Shown here: positions 43,551 to 51,531 of the stretch, piece after piece
Position numbering within the stretch: position 1 is the stretch's first letter
How the letters are laid out: the number at the start of each line of letters is the position of its first letter
From: CAJQLB01 sp041392065
GTDB lineage: Bacteria; Bacteroidota; Bacteroidia; Flavobacteriales; Flavobacteriaceae
Direction: 5' to 3'
Length of the DNA: 64,000 nt
Assembly (NCBI GenBank): GCA_041392065.1
Contig: JAWKMU010000003.1
Coordinates: 496,001-560,000 of the forward strand
Program-made: the position numbers and the translations under genes
The notes under the pieces: model-generated
What the model was told of the DNA's origin: nothing
What the model saw: the letters and a program-made list of their open reading frames with translations, nothing else
Database searches by the model: none

Positions 43551-43616
43551 TCCTGACGATTTTGTCAGGATGTAGTAATACCAAAGTAAATTTGGTATTC
43601 CAATGGAAAGCTTTCC
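43551..43616. repeat. Three-hairpin intergenic repeat after tRNA-Asp
   Basis: TCCTGAC/GTCAGGA (43551-43570), AATACCAAA/TTTGGTATT with a 5-nt loop (43577-43599) and the perfect palindrome GGAAAGCTTTCC (43605-43616). The rest of the gap to 43773 is AT-rich and shows no gene; minus-strand reading frames across it also cross the tRNA terminator and are not credible. Confidence 0.55.
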
Positions 43617-43773
43617 TTTTTTCCTTGTATGCCAAAACTTTAGTGAAGGCATATGAACTGAAAATTGGGATGCTTTTTTGTTTTAATAGCATCACATATA
43701 CATTATACTTATTTATTTTGATTCTACATTTTAAATAACTTATTTTGGTATTAAAAATTTCACCTATTATAAT

Positions 43774-45333
43774 TTGAAATATAAATCTACTCACATCCTA
43801 AGTTTAACAAGTGTTTTTTTAATGCTTTGTGTTAATCTTTCTATTAGTCAGTCCTATTCATCACCATTTGAAGAAGAAATTTTTGAACAGTACGAAAAAG
43901 ACAGTTTAAACTATGACTTTTTTAAGAGTTTGGCATCTATAGATTCTTTAAGTACAAATATACTAGCAACTCAGCTACAAAGTAAGGTTTTATCAGTAAT
44001 AAAAAAATTCCCCGAAAAAGAAGTCAATTCAAAAAAAGAAAAAAAGAGAATAAAGTTAATTTACGATGAAATTCACAAAATATTTTTAAAGAAATATGTT
44101 TTAGACTCTTATTTCAATGATATGTTTAAAGATGGAACTTACAATTGCGTTACAGCCACTGCATTATATACATATGTTTTTGATGAATTAAATATACCAT
44201 ATCATATTAAAGAAACACCATCACATGTTTTTCTTGTAGCTTATCCTAATTCGCACAAAATATATTTGGAAACTACAGTTCCAGGTGCCTACGGATTTAG
44301 TGTTCCTGTGGAATCAGAGGTAATTAAAATTGTTGATGAACTAATGGCATATAAATTAGTTACTAAAGATGAAGTTTTGGCTAAAGGCTATATGAAATTT
44401 TATGAAGACTATTTTTATGGGAATGAGTTTATTGATAAAAGTTCGCTAATTGGAATGCAATATTATAATAAAGGGTTGTTTTATTTTCAAAACGAAGATT
44501 TTGACAATGCAATAAATAATTTGAGGAAATCTAAAGTTTTTTATTCTTCTCCTTTAATAAATCCTATTTTAAAGGAAATAATGTTTTTAAAAGTAAATGA
44601 TTTGGAATTTAATAAATTAGAAGATATAGATTTTTTAATTGAATTGCTTTCTATTGCTAAATACCCTGAGGATTATTCAATATCCAATCTTAAATCATCT
44701 CTTTATAAAATTATTGAACATGACGATAATGATATTGAATTTATTGAGTCCTCCTTAGTCAAAATTAGAAAAATTAAAAATGATAAAGTAAAGGAAACTG
44801 CATTAGAGTTCTTATATGAATATTTAGCAAAACAAGCAGTTACAGATGAGGATCTTGATAAAGGTTTAAAATATTGTGATGAGATATTGGCAGTAAATCC
44901 TAAAAGTAAATTTGCTGAACAAATAATAGAATATGTGGTTTTTAAAAAGGTTTTATTTTCAACTTATGATATGGAAACCTTAAACGAGTTCGAAAAAATA
45001 TGCAATAAATATGAGTTTTTAAGGGATAATAATCGTTATAGTATAAGTTTGGTTCACTTATATGGTAATATATCTCTAACCAATATTAAAAACAATAACA
45101 TTGATAAAGGGATAACTTATCTTAACAAAATGGAGTATTTATTAGATAATAATAATGTCTTAGATCAAATTAATAAAAGTTTGTTGTCGGAACTATATAA
45201 TAAAGCAGGGAACTACTATTACTACAAAGAGCAGCACAAATCTTCATATAAAATATATATGAAAGGCTTAACCTATTTGCCAAATGATGTTGATTTAAAA
45301 AAAAGAGCTAAATGGTCTAAAGAAGAATTTTAA
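43774..45333 (+). CDS. Secreted transglutaminase-like / TPR protein
   Basis: A 519-residue protein, not assigned to a named family. A TTG start gives a signal peptide ending CVNLSISQS; the next Met would cut it short. A cysteine-protease-like core with a Cys-His-acid order is visible: GTYNCVTATALYTYVF (Cys about 125), PSHVFLVAYP (His about 149) and IYLETTVPG (acid about 166), as in transglutaminase-like or SirB1-like domains. The C-terminal 300 residues are helical, with TPR-like stretches (YYNKGLFYFQNEDFDNAINNL; LYNKAGNYYYYKEQHKSSYK). Very AT-rich codon use. It may be a periplasmic peptidase or amide-bond enzyme; moderate confidence only. Confidence 0.7.
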   Translation: MKYKSTHILSLTSVFLMLCVNLSISQSYSSPFEEEIFEQYEKDSLNYDFFKSLASIDSLSTNILATQLQSKVLSVIKKFPEKEVNSKKEKKRIKLIYDEIHKIFLKKYVLDSYFNDMFKDGTYNCVTATALYTYVFDELNIPYHIKETPSHVFLVAYPNSHKIYLETTVPGAYGFSVPVESEVIKIVDELMAYKLVTKDEVLAKGYMKFYEDYFYGNEFIDKSSLIGMQYYNKGLFYFQNEDFDNAINNLRKSKVFYSSPLINPILKEIMFLKVNDLEFNKLEDIDFLIELLSIAKYPEDYSISNLKSSLYKIIEHDDNDIEFIESSLVKIRKIKNDKVKETALEFLYEYLAKQAVTDEDLDKGLKYCDEILAVNPKSKFAEQIIEYVVFKKVLFSTYDMETLNEFEKICNKYEFLRDNNRYSISLVHLYGNISLTNIKNNNIDKGITYLNKMEYLLDNNNVLDQINKSLLSELYNKAGNYYYYKEQHKSSYKIYMKGLTYLPNDVDLKKRAKWSKEEF

Positions 45334-45487
45334 AATTCTTCTTTCAATAATCTGTAAAAACTTCATTATTAATAAACCTCTGTTTTAATAACTCATGTTC
45401 CATTTACTTTTTTATAAATAAATTATTGAGTTTATTTTATATCTCTTAAAATTCAAAGATATTTGTACTGTATCTCAATAATCAGTA

Positions 45488-46891
45488 ATGCAATACAAAA
45501 ACTACTTTTTACTTATTCTATTTGCTTTTTTAGTTAATTGCCAAAGTGATGTATCTCAAATTATTTTAAAGACAGATTTAGACAATGGCGGTTTAGTGTT
45601 GCCTGAAGGTTTTGGAGCATTAGTAGTAGTAGATAGTATTGGAGAAAGCAGACATTTGGCAGTAAATGATAATGGAGATATTTATGTAAAACTAAGAATA
45701 AACACTGGCGACAAAGGTAATGTTGCACTAAGAGATACAGATGGAGATGGTAAAGCAGATATTGTAGAACGTTTTGGTGATTACCCAAACGATGGAAGAT
45801 TTGCTACCGAAATGAGAATACATAAGGGTTATTTATATTTCAGTTCAGAGTTAGTAGTTTATAGACAGAAACTTACACCAGATAAATTAATTCCAGAAGG
45901 AAAACCAGAAGTATTGGTTACAGACCCTTATCCAATAAGGTGGCATAATGCTAAAACCTTGGCTTTTGATGGAAAAGGAGGAATGTATGTTACCTTTAGT
46001 GCTCCTACTAATGCATGTGAAGATGCTAGTCAAAGATTAACTGATCCAAACGCAGTTATAAAAGGTGAGTATCCATGCTCTCAACTTGATATTTTAGCAG
46101 GGATTTGGAAGTTTGACGAAGACAAACCGAATCAAAAAAAATCTGATGGAAGACGTTATGCAACAGGTTTAAGAAGTATTGTAGGTATGTCTTGGAATGA
46201 TGAAGACAATAGTTTGTATGCCATGAATCATGGTAGAGATTTTTTAGATAACAGAGCACCATTATTATATAGTGAATGGCAAAATACAGTGTTGCCTGCT
46301 GAAGAGTTTATGAAAATTAAACCAGGAGATGATTTTGGTTGGCCTTACACGTATTACGATCACTTTCAAGAAAAAAGGATGCTCGCGCCAGAATATGGTG
46401 GTGATGGGCTAAAAGAAGCTAGTGGTTATACAGAGCCTTTAATGGGAATGCCAGCACATTGGGCTCCAAACGATTTGTTGTTTTATAAAGGAGATCAATT
46501 CCCTGCGCGATATAAAAAAGGAGCTTTTGTAGCTTTTCATGGTTCAACCAATCGGTCACCTTATCCTCAAGCAGGGTATATTGTAGCTTTTATTCCTTTT
46601 GAAAATGGAAAACCAACGAAACAATGGGAAGTTTTTGCTGATGGTTTCGCAGGTGTAGATACAATTGTTAATATGCATGATGCCAAATATAGACCAATGG
46701 GATTGGCAGAAGGACCTGATGGCTCGTTGTATATTTCTGAATCTAAGAAAGGGAAGATATGGAGGGTAATTTTTGATGGAGATACCACTTCATTTGGTGC
46801 CTCTCAATTAGAAAAAATGGAGCTACTAAAAACAACCAGAACCTATATTAAAACTCCTGAAGAACATATTGATAAACTGAAGATTAATTAA
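45488..46891 (+). CDS. PQQ-dependent sugar dehydrogenase-like (sorbosone dehydrogenase family) lipoprotein
   Basis: A 467-residue protein with a lipoprotein signal ending FAFLVNCQSD (Cys about 19). The body is a six-bladed beta-propeller of the soluble glucose/sorbosone dehydrogenase type: LPEGFGALVVVDSIGESRHLAVNDNG at the start, RWHNAKTLAFDGKGGMYVTF, ATGLRSIVGMSWN, NHGRDFLDNR, KPGDDFGWPYTYYD and GLAEGPDGSLYISESKKGKIWRV near the end. It probably oxidises sugars or alcohols in the periplasm with PQQ; the substrate is unknown. A 12-bp inverted repeat follows at 46941. Confidence 0.85.
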   Translation: MQYKNYFLLILFAFLVNCQSDVSQIILKTDLDNGGLVLPEGFGALVVVDSIGESRHLAVNDNGDIYVKLRINTGDKGNVALRDTDGDGKADIVERFGDYPNDGRFATEMRIHKGYLYFSSELVVYRQKLTPDKLIPEGKPEVLVTDPYPIRWHNAKTLAFDGKGGMYVTFSAPTNACEDASQRLTDPNAVIKGEYPCSQLDILAGIWKFDEDKPNQKKSDGRRYATGLRSIVGMSWNDEDNSLYAMNHGRDFLDNRAPLLYSEWQNTVLPAEEFMKIKPGDDFGWPYTYYDHFQEKRMLAPEYGGDGLKEASGYTEPLMGMPAHWAPNDLLFYKGDQFPARYKKGAFVAFHGSTNRSPYPQAGYIVAFIPFENGKPTKQWEVFADGFAGVDTIVNMHDAKYRPMGLAEGPDGSLYISESKKGKIWRVIFDGDTTSFGASQLEKMELLKTTRTYIKTPEEHIDKLKIN

Positions 46892-46940
46892 ATTTAAAAA
46901 ATTGATGCTGAATTATTATAAATGATTATATTCGCCAACG

Positions 46941-46979
46941 ATGTTATTAACAAAACCTACAAGTTATTGTTAATAACAT
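46941..46979. repeat. 12-bp perfect inverted repeat
   Basis: ATGTTATTAACA (46941-46952) and TGTTAATAACAT (46968-46979) are perfect reverse complements with a 15-bp spacer. It could be a weak terminator for the preceding gene or a binding site; no T-run follows. Confidence 0.6.
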
Positions 46980-47011
46980 TTATTAATTTGTAAGAAAAAG
47001 AATATAAAAAT

Positions 47012-47279
47012 ACATTTAATCGATAAAAATAAACATTTAATCGTAATTTTTATATCTTCGTAGAAGTTCAAAGTAATTTTATCACTCTTATTAAGCCCCA
47101 AACAATTCCCTCCGCTTTTTAAGAAAATTAATTATCCATTTTAACTATTTAATAGTTATTCCCTCATTATTATTTAAAACACAATTTTGTGTTTAGGTTT
47201 TATTAATCCGTTGTGCTCCCTCGCAATACTAAGAACTATTTATATGTGCTAAAAAAAGACATTTAATAGATAAAAATAA
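47012..47279 (+). promoter_or_regulatory. Long AT-rich leader with repeated ACATTTAAT motifs
   Basis: The 407-bp gap 46892-47298 has no gene. ACATTTAAT-C-GATAAAAATAA occurs at 47012-47032, its first half again at 47033-47043, and nearly the same 21-mer (one mismatch) at 47259-47279, 20 bp before the small ORF. TATATCTTCG at 47050-47059 could be a variant -7 element, implying a leader of about 240 nt. The repeated motif suggests a regulator binding site. Confidence 0.4.
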
Positions 47280-47298
47280 TAACCCTAAACTAATAATT

Positions 47299-47481
47299 AT
47301 GAAAGCCCTAAAAATTACACTTATGTTAGCAGTATTTTGTTTAACTGTTTCTGGATCTAGTTTTGATGCCACAAATAGCACAGCAAATGAAACAATGAAA
47401 GAAATAAATAAAAATGAATATATTAGAATGGCAGGACCAATTAAAGATAAGGTTAGATTGCCAGGAAGTAACACTATTTAA
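47299..47481 (+). CDS. Small secreted peptide of unknown function
   Basis: A 60-residue ORF with a clear signal peptide (MKALKITLMLAVFCLTVSGS) and a mature part of about 40 residues, polar and basic toward the end (IRMAGPIKDKVRLPGSNTI). A long leader with repeated motifs precedes it and a 15-bp-stem terminator follows within 20 bp, so it has the layout of an independent, well-expressed transcript. It lies 142 bp upstream of a TPR histidine kinase gene. I do not recognise the family; a signal or stress-response peptide is possible. Confidence 0.65.
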   Translation: MKALKITLMLAVFCLTVSGSSFDATNSTANETMKEINKNEYIRMAGPIKDKVRLPGSNTI

Positions 47482-47499
47482 TTTGTAAACTTTGTTTAG

Positions 47500-47540
47500 A
47501 ATGACCTCTGTGATAATTTTATCACAGAGGTCATTTTTTA
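47500..47540 (+). terminator. Strong terminator after the small peptide gene
   Basis: AATGACCTCTGTGAT / ATCACAGAGGTCATT, a perfect 15-bp stem with a 6-nt loop followed by T-rich sequence. Confidence 0.92.
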
Positions 47541-47623
47541 TATAATTACTTTAATAGATTAATTAGTTATTAGGTTAAGTAAAAGAAATTATTCTAAATT
47601 TGGGAAAATCAAATTAGACTACT

Positions 47624-49648
47624 TTGCTTAAATATTTTTGTCTTTTCCTTATTCTTTCAATGACTCTTAATGCTCAAGTGAAAAATAATGCTACTTTAGA
47701 TAGTATTATTGCTTTAAGAAAATTGTCAAACGATGATAAATTGACTCTTGATGAAAAACTTAAGTATGCTATTAAATCATATGAGTTGTCAAGTTCAATT
47801 AATATTGACTCGACTCGACTAAAAAGTTTAAGAAATTTAGCTTATATAAATTTAATTTCTGGTAATTACGATAGTTATAGAGATTATAGTCATAAGACTT
47901 TAGAACTAGCAATTAAACTTAACGATACAACTGAGCAAGCTTTTGCAAATCACTATTTAGGATATTACCATCATTATAAACTCGATTTAGATAGTGCTTA
48001 CTACTATTATTACAATGCGCAGAAATTATTTGGAAACCTAAATGATGCCAAAAATAAAGCCTATATTCTTCAAAATATGGCGATAATACAAAGAAATGAG
48101 AAAGATTATGTTGGTAGTGAAAAAAATGCAATCGAGGCAATTAGGTTAGTTGAATCACTCCCAGAATCAACAGGCAAATATGATACTTTATGGTCTTTGT
48201 ATAATAACTTGGCTTTAGTATCTGAATTTTTAGGTAGACGTGAAGAGGCCATTGAGTATCATAATAAAACCATTGAAATTTCAAAAAAAACAGATAATCC
48301 AAGATATGATTATTTAAGTTCAATCAATAATTTAGCATATACTTTAGAAGGACTTGGACAATTAAAAGAAGCTTACGATTTATATCACGAAGTCGCAAAC
48401 GATAAACAATTATTTGAAGTAGATACAGATTTATATGTTATTGCCATTGGCAATGTGGCCAGACTTAAGTTTATGATTGATGAAACTAAGGATGCCGAAG
48501 CCAAAAACATTTTATTTAATACTCTCAAAATAACAGATAGTTTAGACGATACCCTAAACGAAATGGGTATTTATGGTTTTCTCGCAGATATCTATGACAA
48601 AACCAACAAAAAAGATTCAGCATTATATTTTTCTAAAAAGTTTTTAGAGTATGCAAAGCTTACTAATTCAAATACTGAACGGTTACAAGCATTAAAATTA
48701 TTAGGGCAATTAGAACAAGGTAAAAATGGAGTAGAATTTTTAAACGAGTATATAAGACTTAGCGATAGTTTACTAAAAAATGAACGTGATGCAAGAGATA
48801 AATTTGCAAGAATAGAATTTGAAACTGACCAGATCATTGCCGAAAAAGAACAAATTTCAAAAGAACGACTCATCTTCCTTTTATCATCTATTGGACTTTT
48901 AATAGGTGCTATCTTAGTATATATCATTATCAGTCAGCGAGCAAAAAATAAACAACTTCGTTTTAACCAAATGCAGCAAGAAGCCAATGAGGAAATTTAC
49001 AACCTAATGATTGCCCAACAAGACAAGATAGAAGAAGGTAGAACCGTTGAAAAAAAGCGGATATCCAAAGAATTACATGATGGTATTTTAGGAAAGCTCT
49101 TTGGTACTCGTTTAAATTTGGATACTCTTAATTTACTTACAACTCCTGAAGCCATTAAATCAAGAGAAAAATACATTGGTGGACTCAAAAGCATTGAAGA
49201 AGAAATCCGTAAAATATCACACGATCTTAGCAACGATTTTGTGTCAGAGTCCAATTTTATTGATATCATTACTACACTCATAGAAACCCAAACTCAAGCT
49301 TATAAACTAAAATTTGATTTTGAAAACGATTCATCAATAAATTGGGAAGAATTTACAAACAAAACTAAAATTCACATATACAGAATGTTGCAAGAAACTT
49401 TGCAAAATATTTACAAACACGCTAAAGCCAATGAAGTAAAAATTAGTTTTAAACTAAAAAATAACGTAATTTTAATGTCAATTGAAGATGATGGGCAAGG
49501 TTTTAACGTAAACAAGGCAAGAAAAGGCATTGGTCTTAAAAATATAAATTCAAGAATAAAAGAAATTGGTGGAACTGCCAATGTTTTTTCAGAAATTGGT
49601 AAAGGCACAAAGTTTCAAATCAGCATTCCTATTGTTAATGAGCAATGA
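47624..49648 (+). CDS. TPR-containing sensor histidine kinase (HisKA_3 type)
   Basis: A 674-residue membrane kinase. A TTG start gives a signal peptide ending MTLNAQ; then about eight TPR-like repeats in the periplasm (about residues 25-370; for example AFANHYLGYYHHYKLDLDSA, SLYNNLALVSEFLGRREEAI). A TM helix is near 415-437, a coiled region follows, then HisKA_3 with the phospho-acceptor in KRISKELHDGILGK (His about 484), and HATPase_c with MLQETLQNIYKHAKA and SIEDDGQGFN. It overlaps the LuxR-type regulator by 4 bp. Such kinases often regulate surface or nutrient genes in Bacteroidetes; the ligand is unknown. Confidence 0.92.
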   Translation: MLKYFCLFLILSMTLNAQVKNNATLDSIIALRKLSNDDKLTLDEKLKYAIKSYELSSSINIDSTRLKSLRNLAYINLISGNYDSYRDYSHKTLELAIKLNDTTEQAFANHYLGYYHHYKLDLDSAYYYYYNAQKLFGNLNDAKNKAYILQNMAIIQRNEKDYVGSEKNAIEAIRLVESLPESTGKYDTLWSLYNNLALVSEFLGRREEAIEYHNKTIEISKKTDNPRYDYLSSINNLAYTLEGLGQLKEAYDLYHEVANDKQLFEVDTDLYVIAIGNVARLKFMIDETKDAEAKNILFNTLKITDSLDDTLNEMGIYGFLADIYDKTNKKDSALYFSKKFLEYAKLTNSNTERLQALKLLGQLEQGKNGVEFLNEYIRLSDSLLKNERDARDKFARIEFETDQIIAEKEQISKERLIFLLSSIGLLIGAILVYIIISQRAKNKQLRFNQMQQEANEEIYNLMIAQQDKIEEGRTVEKKRISKELHDGILGKLFGTRLNLDTLNLLTTPEAIKSREKYIGGLKSIEEEIRKISHDLSNDFVSESNFIDIITTLIETQTQAYKLKFDFENDSSINWEEFTNKTKIHIYRMLQETLQNIYKHAKANEVKISFKLKNNVILMSIEDDGQGFNVNKARKGIGLKNINSRIKEIGGTANVFSEIGKGTKFQISIPIVNEQ

Positions 49649-50322
49649 TTGAAGATTTAAAAATATTAATGGTCGATGATCACCCAATGATTATAGAAGG
49701 GTATCAAAACACATTGCTTGCCACTAAAAGAGAGAATCAGAATTTAAAAATAGATATAGCTCATGACTGCGACAAGGCATTTGAGCTTATAAAAAAAGCC
49801 TCTATTACTCAAGAAAGCGCCTACGATGTTTGCTTTTTCGACATAAGCTTACCCACTTCTAAGGATGGTCTTATTACTTCAGGTGAAGACCTTGCAAGGC
49901 TTACAAGACAGTATTTGCAAGATACCAAGGTAATTATTTTAACTATGTTCAATGAATCTTTTAGAATCTTGAATATTATAAAAGAAATAAACCCTGAAGG
50001 TTTATTAATAAAAAGTGATTTGACCTCTAGTGAACTTGCTGAAGCATTTCAACACATTTTGGTTGATCCACCTTATTATAGCGGCACAGTAAATAATTTT
50101 TTGAAAACTACAGTAAGCAACGACATTTACTTAGACGATGTTAACAGAAAAATACTTCTTCTCTTATCTCAAGGAATTAAAACAAAAAGTTTAAAAGAGT
50201 ACATTTACCTTTCTATGAGTGCTATTGAAAAAAGGAAAAAGCAAATGAAAGAACTTTTTCAGGTTGAAGATGGCAAGGACGAAACTTTGCTTAACGAAGC
50301 CAGAAAAAAAGGGTTTCTTTAA
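49645..50322 (+). CDS. NarL/LuxR-type response regulator
   Basis: A 225-residue regulator. The receiver domain has LKILMVDDHPMIIEGYQ, the phospho-acceptor Asp in DVCFFDISLPTSKDGL (about residue 68), TMFNES and the LLIKSDLTSSELAEA loop. The C-terminal part (NRKILLLLSQGIKTKSLKEYIYLSMSAIEKRKKQMKELFQ) has the place and length of a LuxR-type helix-turn-helix but is divergent. It overlaps its kinase by 4 bp (ATGA) and forms a pair with it. Confidence 0.9.
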   Translation: MIEDLKILMVDDHPMIIEGYQNTLLATKRENQNLKIDIAHDCDKAFELIKKASITQESAYDVCFFDISLPTSKDGLITSGEDLARLTRQYLQDTKVIILTMFNESFRILNIIKEINPEGLLIKSDLTSSELAEAFQHILVDPPYYSGTVNNFLKTTVSNDIYLDDVNRKILLLLSQGIKTKSLKEYIYLSMSAIEKRKKQMKELFQVEDGKDETLLNEARKKGFL

Positions 50323-50499
50323 TTTTTTACTGCATAAAAGGCCTTTTTCTATCTTTTCATCTTTAAAATCAAAGTATTCAAATAAAAAAGTGTGGTTTTT
50401 CCGTAATTAAAAGCAAATTGTATTAATTACCTTTGAGCTATAACTCAGTTATTTTTAATCCCTCTAACTAAGTTTGTTGAATTAATAGCAATTATTTCT

Positions 50500-50547
50500 T
50501 AAAGCCTTATACACCTCAGTGAGCGCAGACACTGGTATAAGGCTTCT
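50500..50547. terminator. Long hairpin between convergent genes
   Basis: AAGCCTTATAC (50502-50512) pairs with GTATAAGGCTT (50535-50545), with an inner CAGTG/CACTG stem. It probably ends transcription from the response regulator side; its T-rich tail favours the plus strand. Confidence 0.75.
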
Positions 50548-50550
50548 TCT

Positions 50551-51048
50551 TTAAAAAATAGCGTCTTTGTAATCCCAGACTTTTACTATAAACAAACCTA
50601 AGTAAATCACTGCGACTATAAACTTTATAAATGTCGAGGTTAAAAATCCAAGAAAAGAACCAAAAGCAGCTTTAATGGCTGTATTAGTATTACTTTTATT
50701 AATTAGTTCTCCAATTAATGCACCAACAAAAGGGCCAATAATAATCCCAAAAGGAATAGGTGATAAGAGTCCAACAATTAATCCTAATGAGGTTCCAATC
50801 ATACCATACTTACTTCCACCAAATCGTTTTGTGCCAATCGCTGGAATTATATAATCAAGAAACCAAATAAATATTGCAAAAAGTAAAGTGATAATCAAAA
50901 AAGTCAAATTCATTGGTATTGCAACTGTAAAATGTAAAATCAAAAGTCCAACCCAACTTGTAAGTGGTCCTGGTAAAATAGGTAAGAAGCTACCAATAAT
51001 ACCTAAAACAATAAAAATAGCAGCTACAAAAATTAAAAGTATATCCAT
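50551..51048 (-). CDS. DUF456 family membrane protein
   Basis: A 165-residue protein with the DUF456 pattern: IVLGIIGSFLPILPGPLTSWVGLLIL near the N-terminus and the Gly-rich block GMIGTSLGLIVGLL, PFGIIIGPFVGALIGELI. About four to five hydrophobic segments, inner membrane. The function of the family is unknown. It is divergent from the blaI-like gene; its start lies 50 bp from the nearest operator palindrome, so it might be under the same repressor. Confidence 0.87.
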   Translation of the reverse strand: MDILLIFVAAIFIVLGIIGSFLPILPGPLTSWVGLLILHFTVAIPMNLTFLIITLLFAIFIWFLDYIIPAIGTKRFGGSKYGMIGTSLGLIVGLLSPIPFGIIIGPFVGALIGELINKSNTNTAIKAAFGSFLGFLTSTFIKFIVAVIYLGLFIVKVWDYKDAIF

Positions 51049-51097
51049 TAATATTTTTCTGTATGACGTTTACAATGAAACTTTGTTACAACTTTTT

Positions 51098-51164
51098 AAC
51101 TAAAAAATTAGTTCAAACTAAATATTTAGTTATATTTGTTTTATATTCAACTAAAAAATTAGTT
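51098..51164. promoter_or_regulatory. Three operator palindromes for the BlaI/MecI-type repressor
   Basis: AACTAAAAAATTAGTT (51098-51113), AACTAAATATTTAGTT (51116-51131) and AACTAAAAAATTAGTT (51149-51164). The outer two are identical, the middle a perfect palindrome with the same ends. They flank and overlap the -7 element of the blaI-like gene, the usual layout for autoregulation. Confidence 0.8.
51131..51138 (+). promoter_or_regulatory. Promoter -7 element for the blaI-like operon
   Basis: TATATTTG fits TAnnTTTG and sits between operators 2 and 3, 30 bp before the ATG at 51169. Confidence 0.65.
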
Positions 51165-51168
51165 AAAA

Positions 51169-51528
51169 ATGAAGCAACTCACAAAAGCCGAAGAAGACAT
51201 CATGCAAGTTTTATGGCAACTTAAAAAAGCCAATGTAAAAGCTATTATAAACGAATTGCCAAAACCAAAACCAGCATATAATACAGTGTCTACCATTGTT
51301 AGAATATTAGAGAGCAAGGGTTTTGTAGATTACGAAAAACAAGGTAAAGGACACATTTATTTTCCATTGGTTGCAAAGCAAGACTACAGCAATCAATCCA
51401 TAAATAAATTGGTGGATAATTATTTTCAAGGCTCGTTTAAAAGTATGGTATCCTTTTTTGTAAAAAAGAATGATATAGACATTAACGATATGGAAGCACT
51501 GTTAAAGGAGATTAATAAAAAGGATTAA
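51169..51528 (+). CDS. BlaI/MecI/CopY family transcriptional repressor
   Basis: A 119-residue winged-helix repressor: QLTKAEEDIMQVLWQLKKANVKAII, YNTVSTIVRILESKGFVDYEKQGKGHIYFPLV, and a C-terminal dimerisation/cleavage region (about 80-119). It is followed after 3 bp by an M56 (BlaR1-like) peptidase, its normal sensor partner; in that model the sensor triggers cleavage of the repressor and frees the operators at 51098-51164. No beta-lactamase gene is present, so the regulon is probably envelope-related. Confidence 0.93.
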   Translation: MKQLTKAEEDIMQVLWQLKKANVKAIINELPKPKPAYNTVSTIVRILESKGFVDYEKQGKGHIYFPLVAKQDYSNQSINKLVDNYFQGSFKSMVSFFVKKNDIDINDMEALLKEINKKD

Positions 51529-51531
51529 ATC

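Noticed and set aside
43440..43794. Several 70-86 codon minus-strand ORFs over tRNA-Asp and its downstream hairpins
   Set aside because: They cross the tRNA gene, its terminator and palindromes; no start signal or domain supports them.
47012..47279. Direct repeats considered as a CRISPR-like array
   Set aside because: Only two full copies about 250 bp apart plus one half copy directly abutting the first; no regular spacers and no cas genes.
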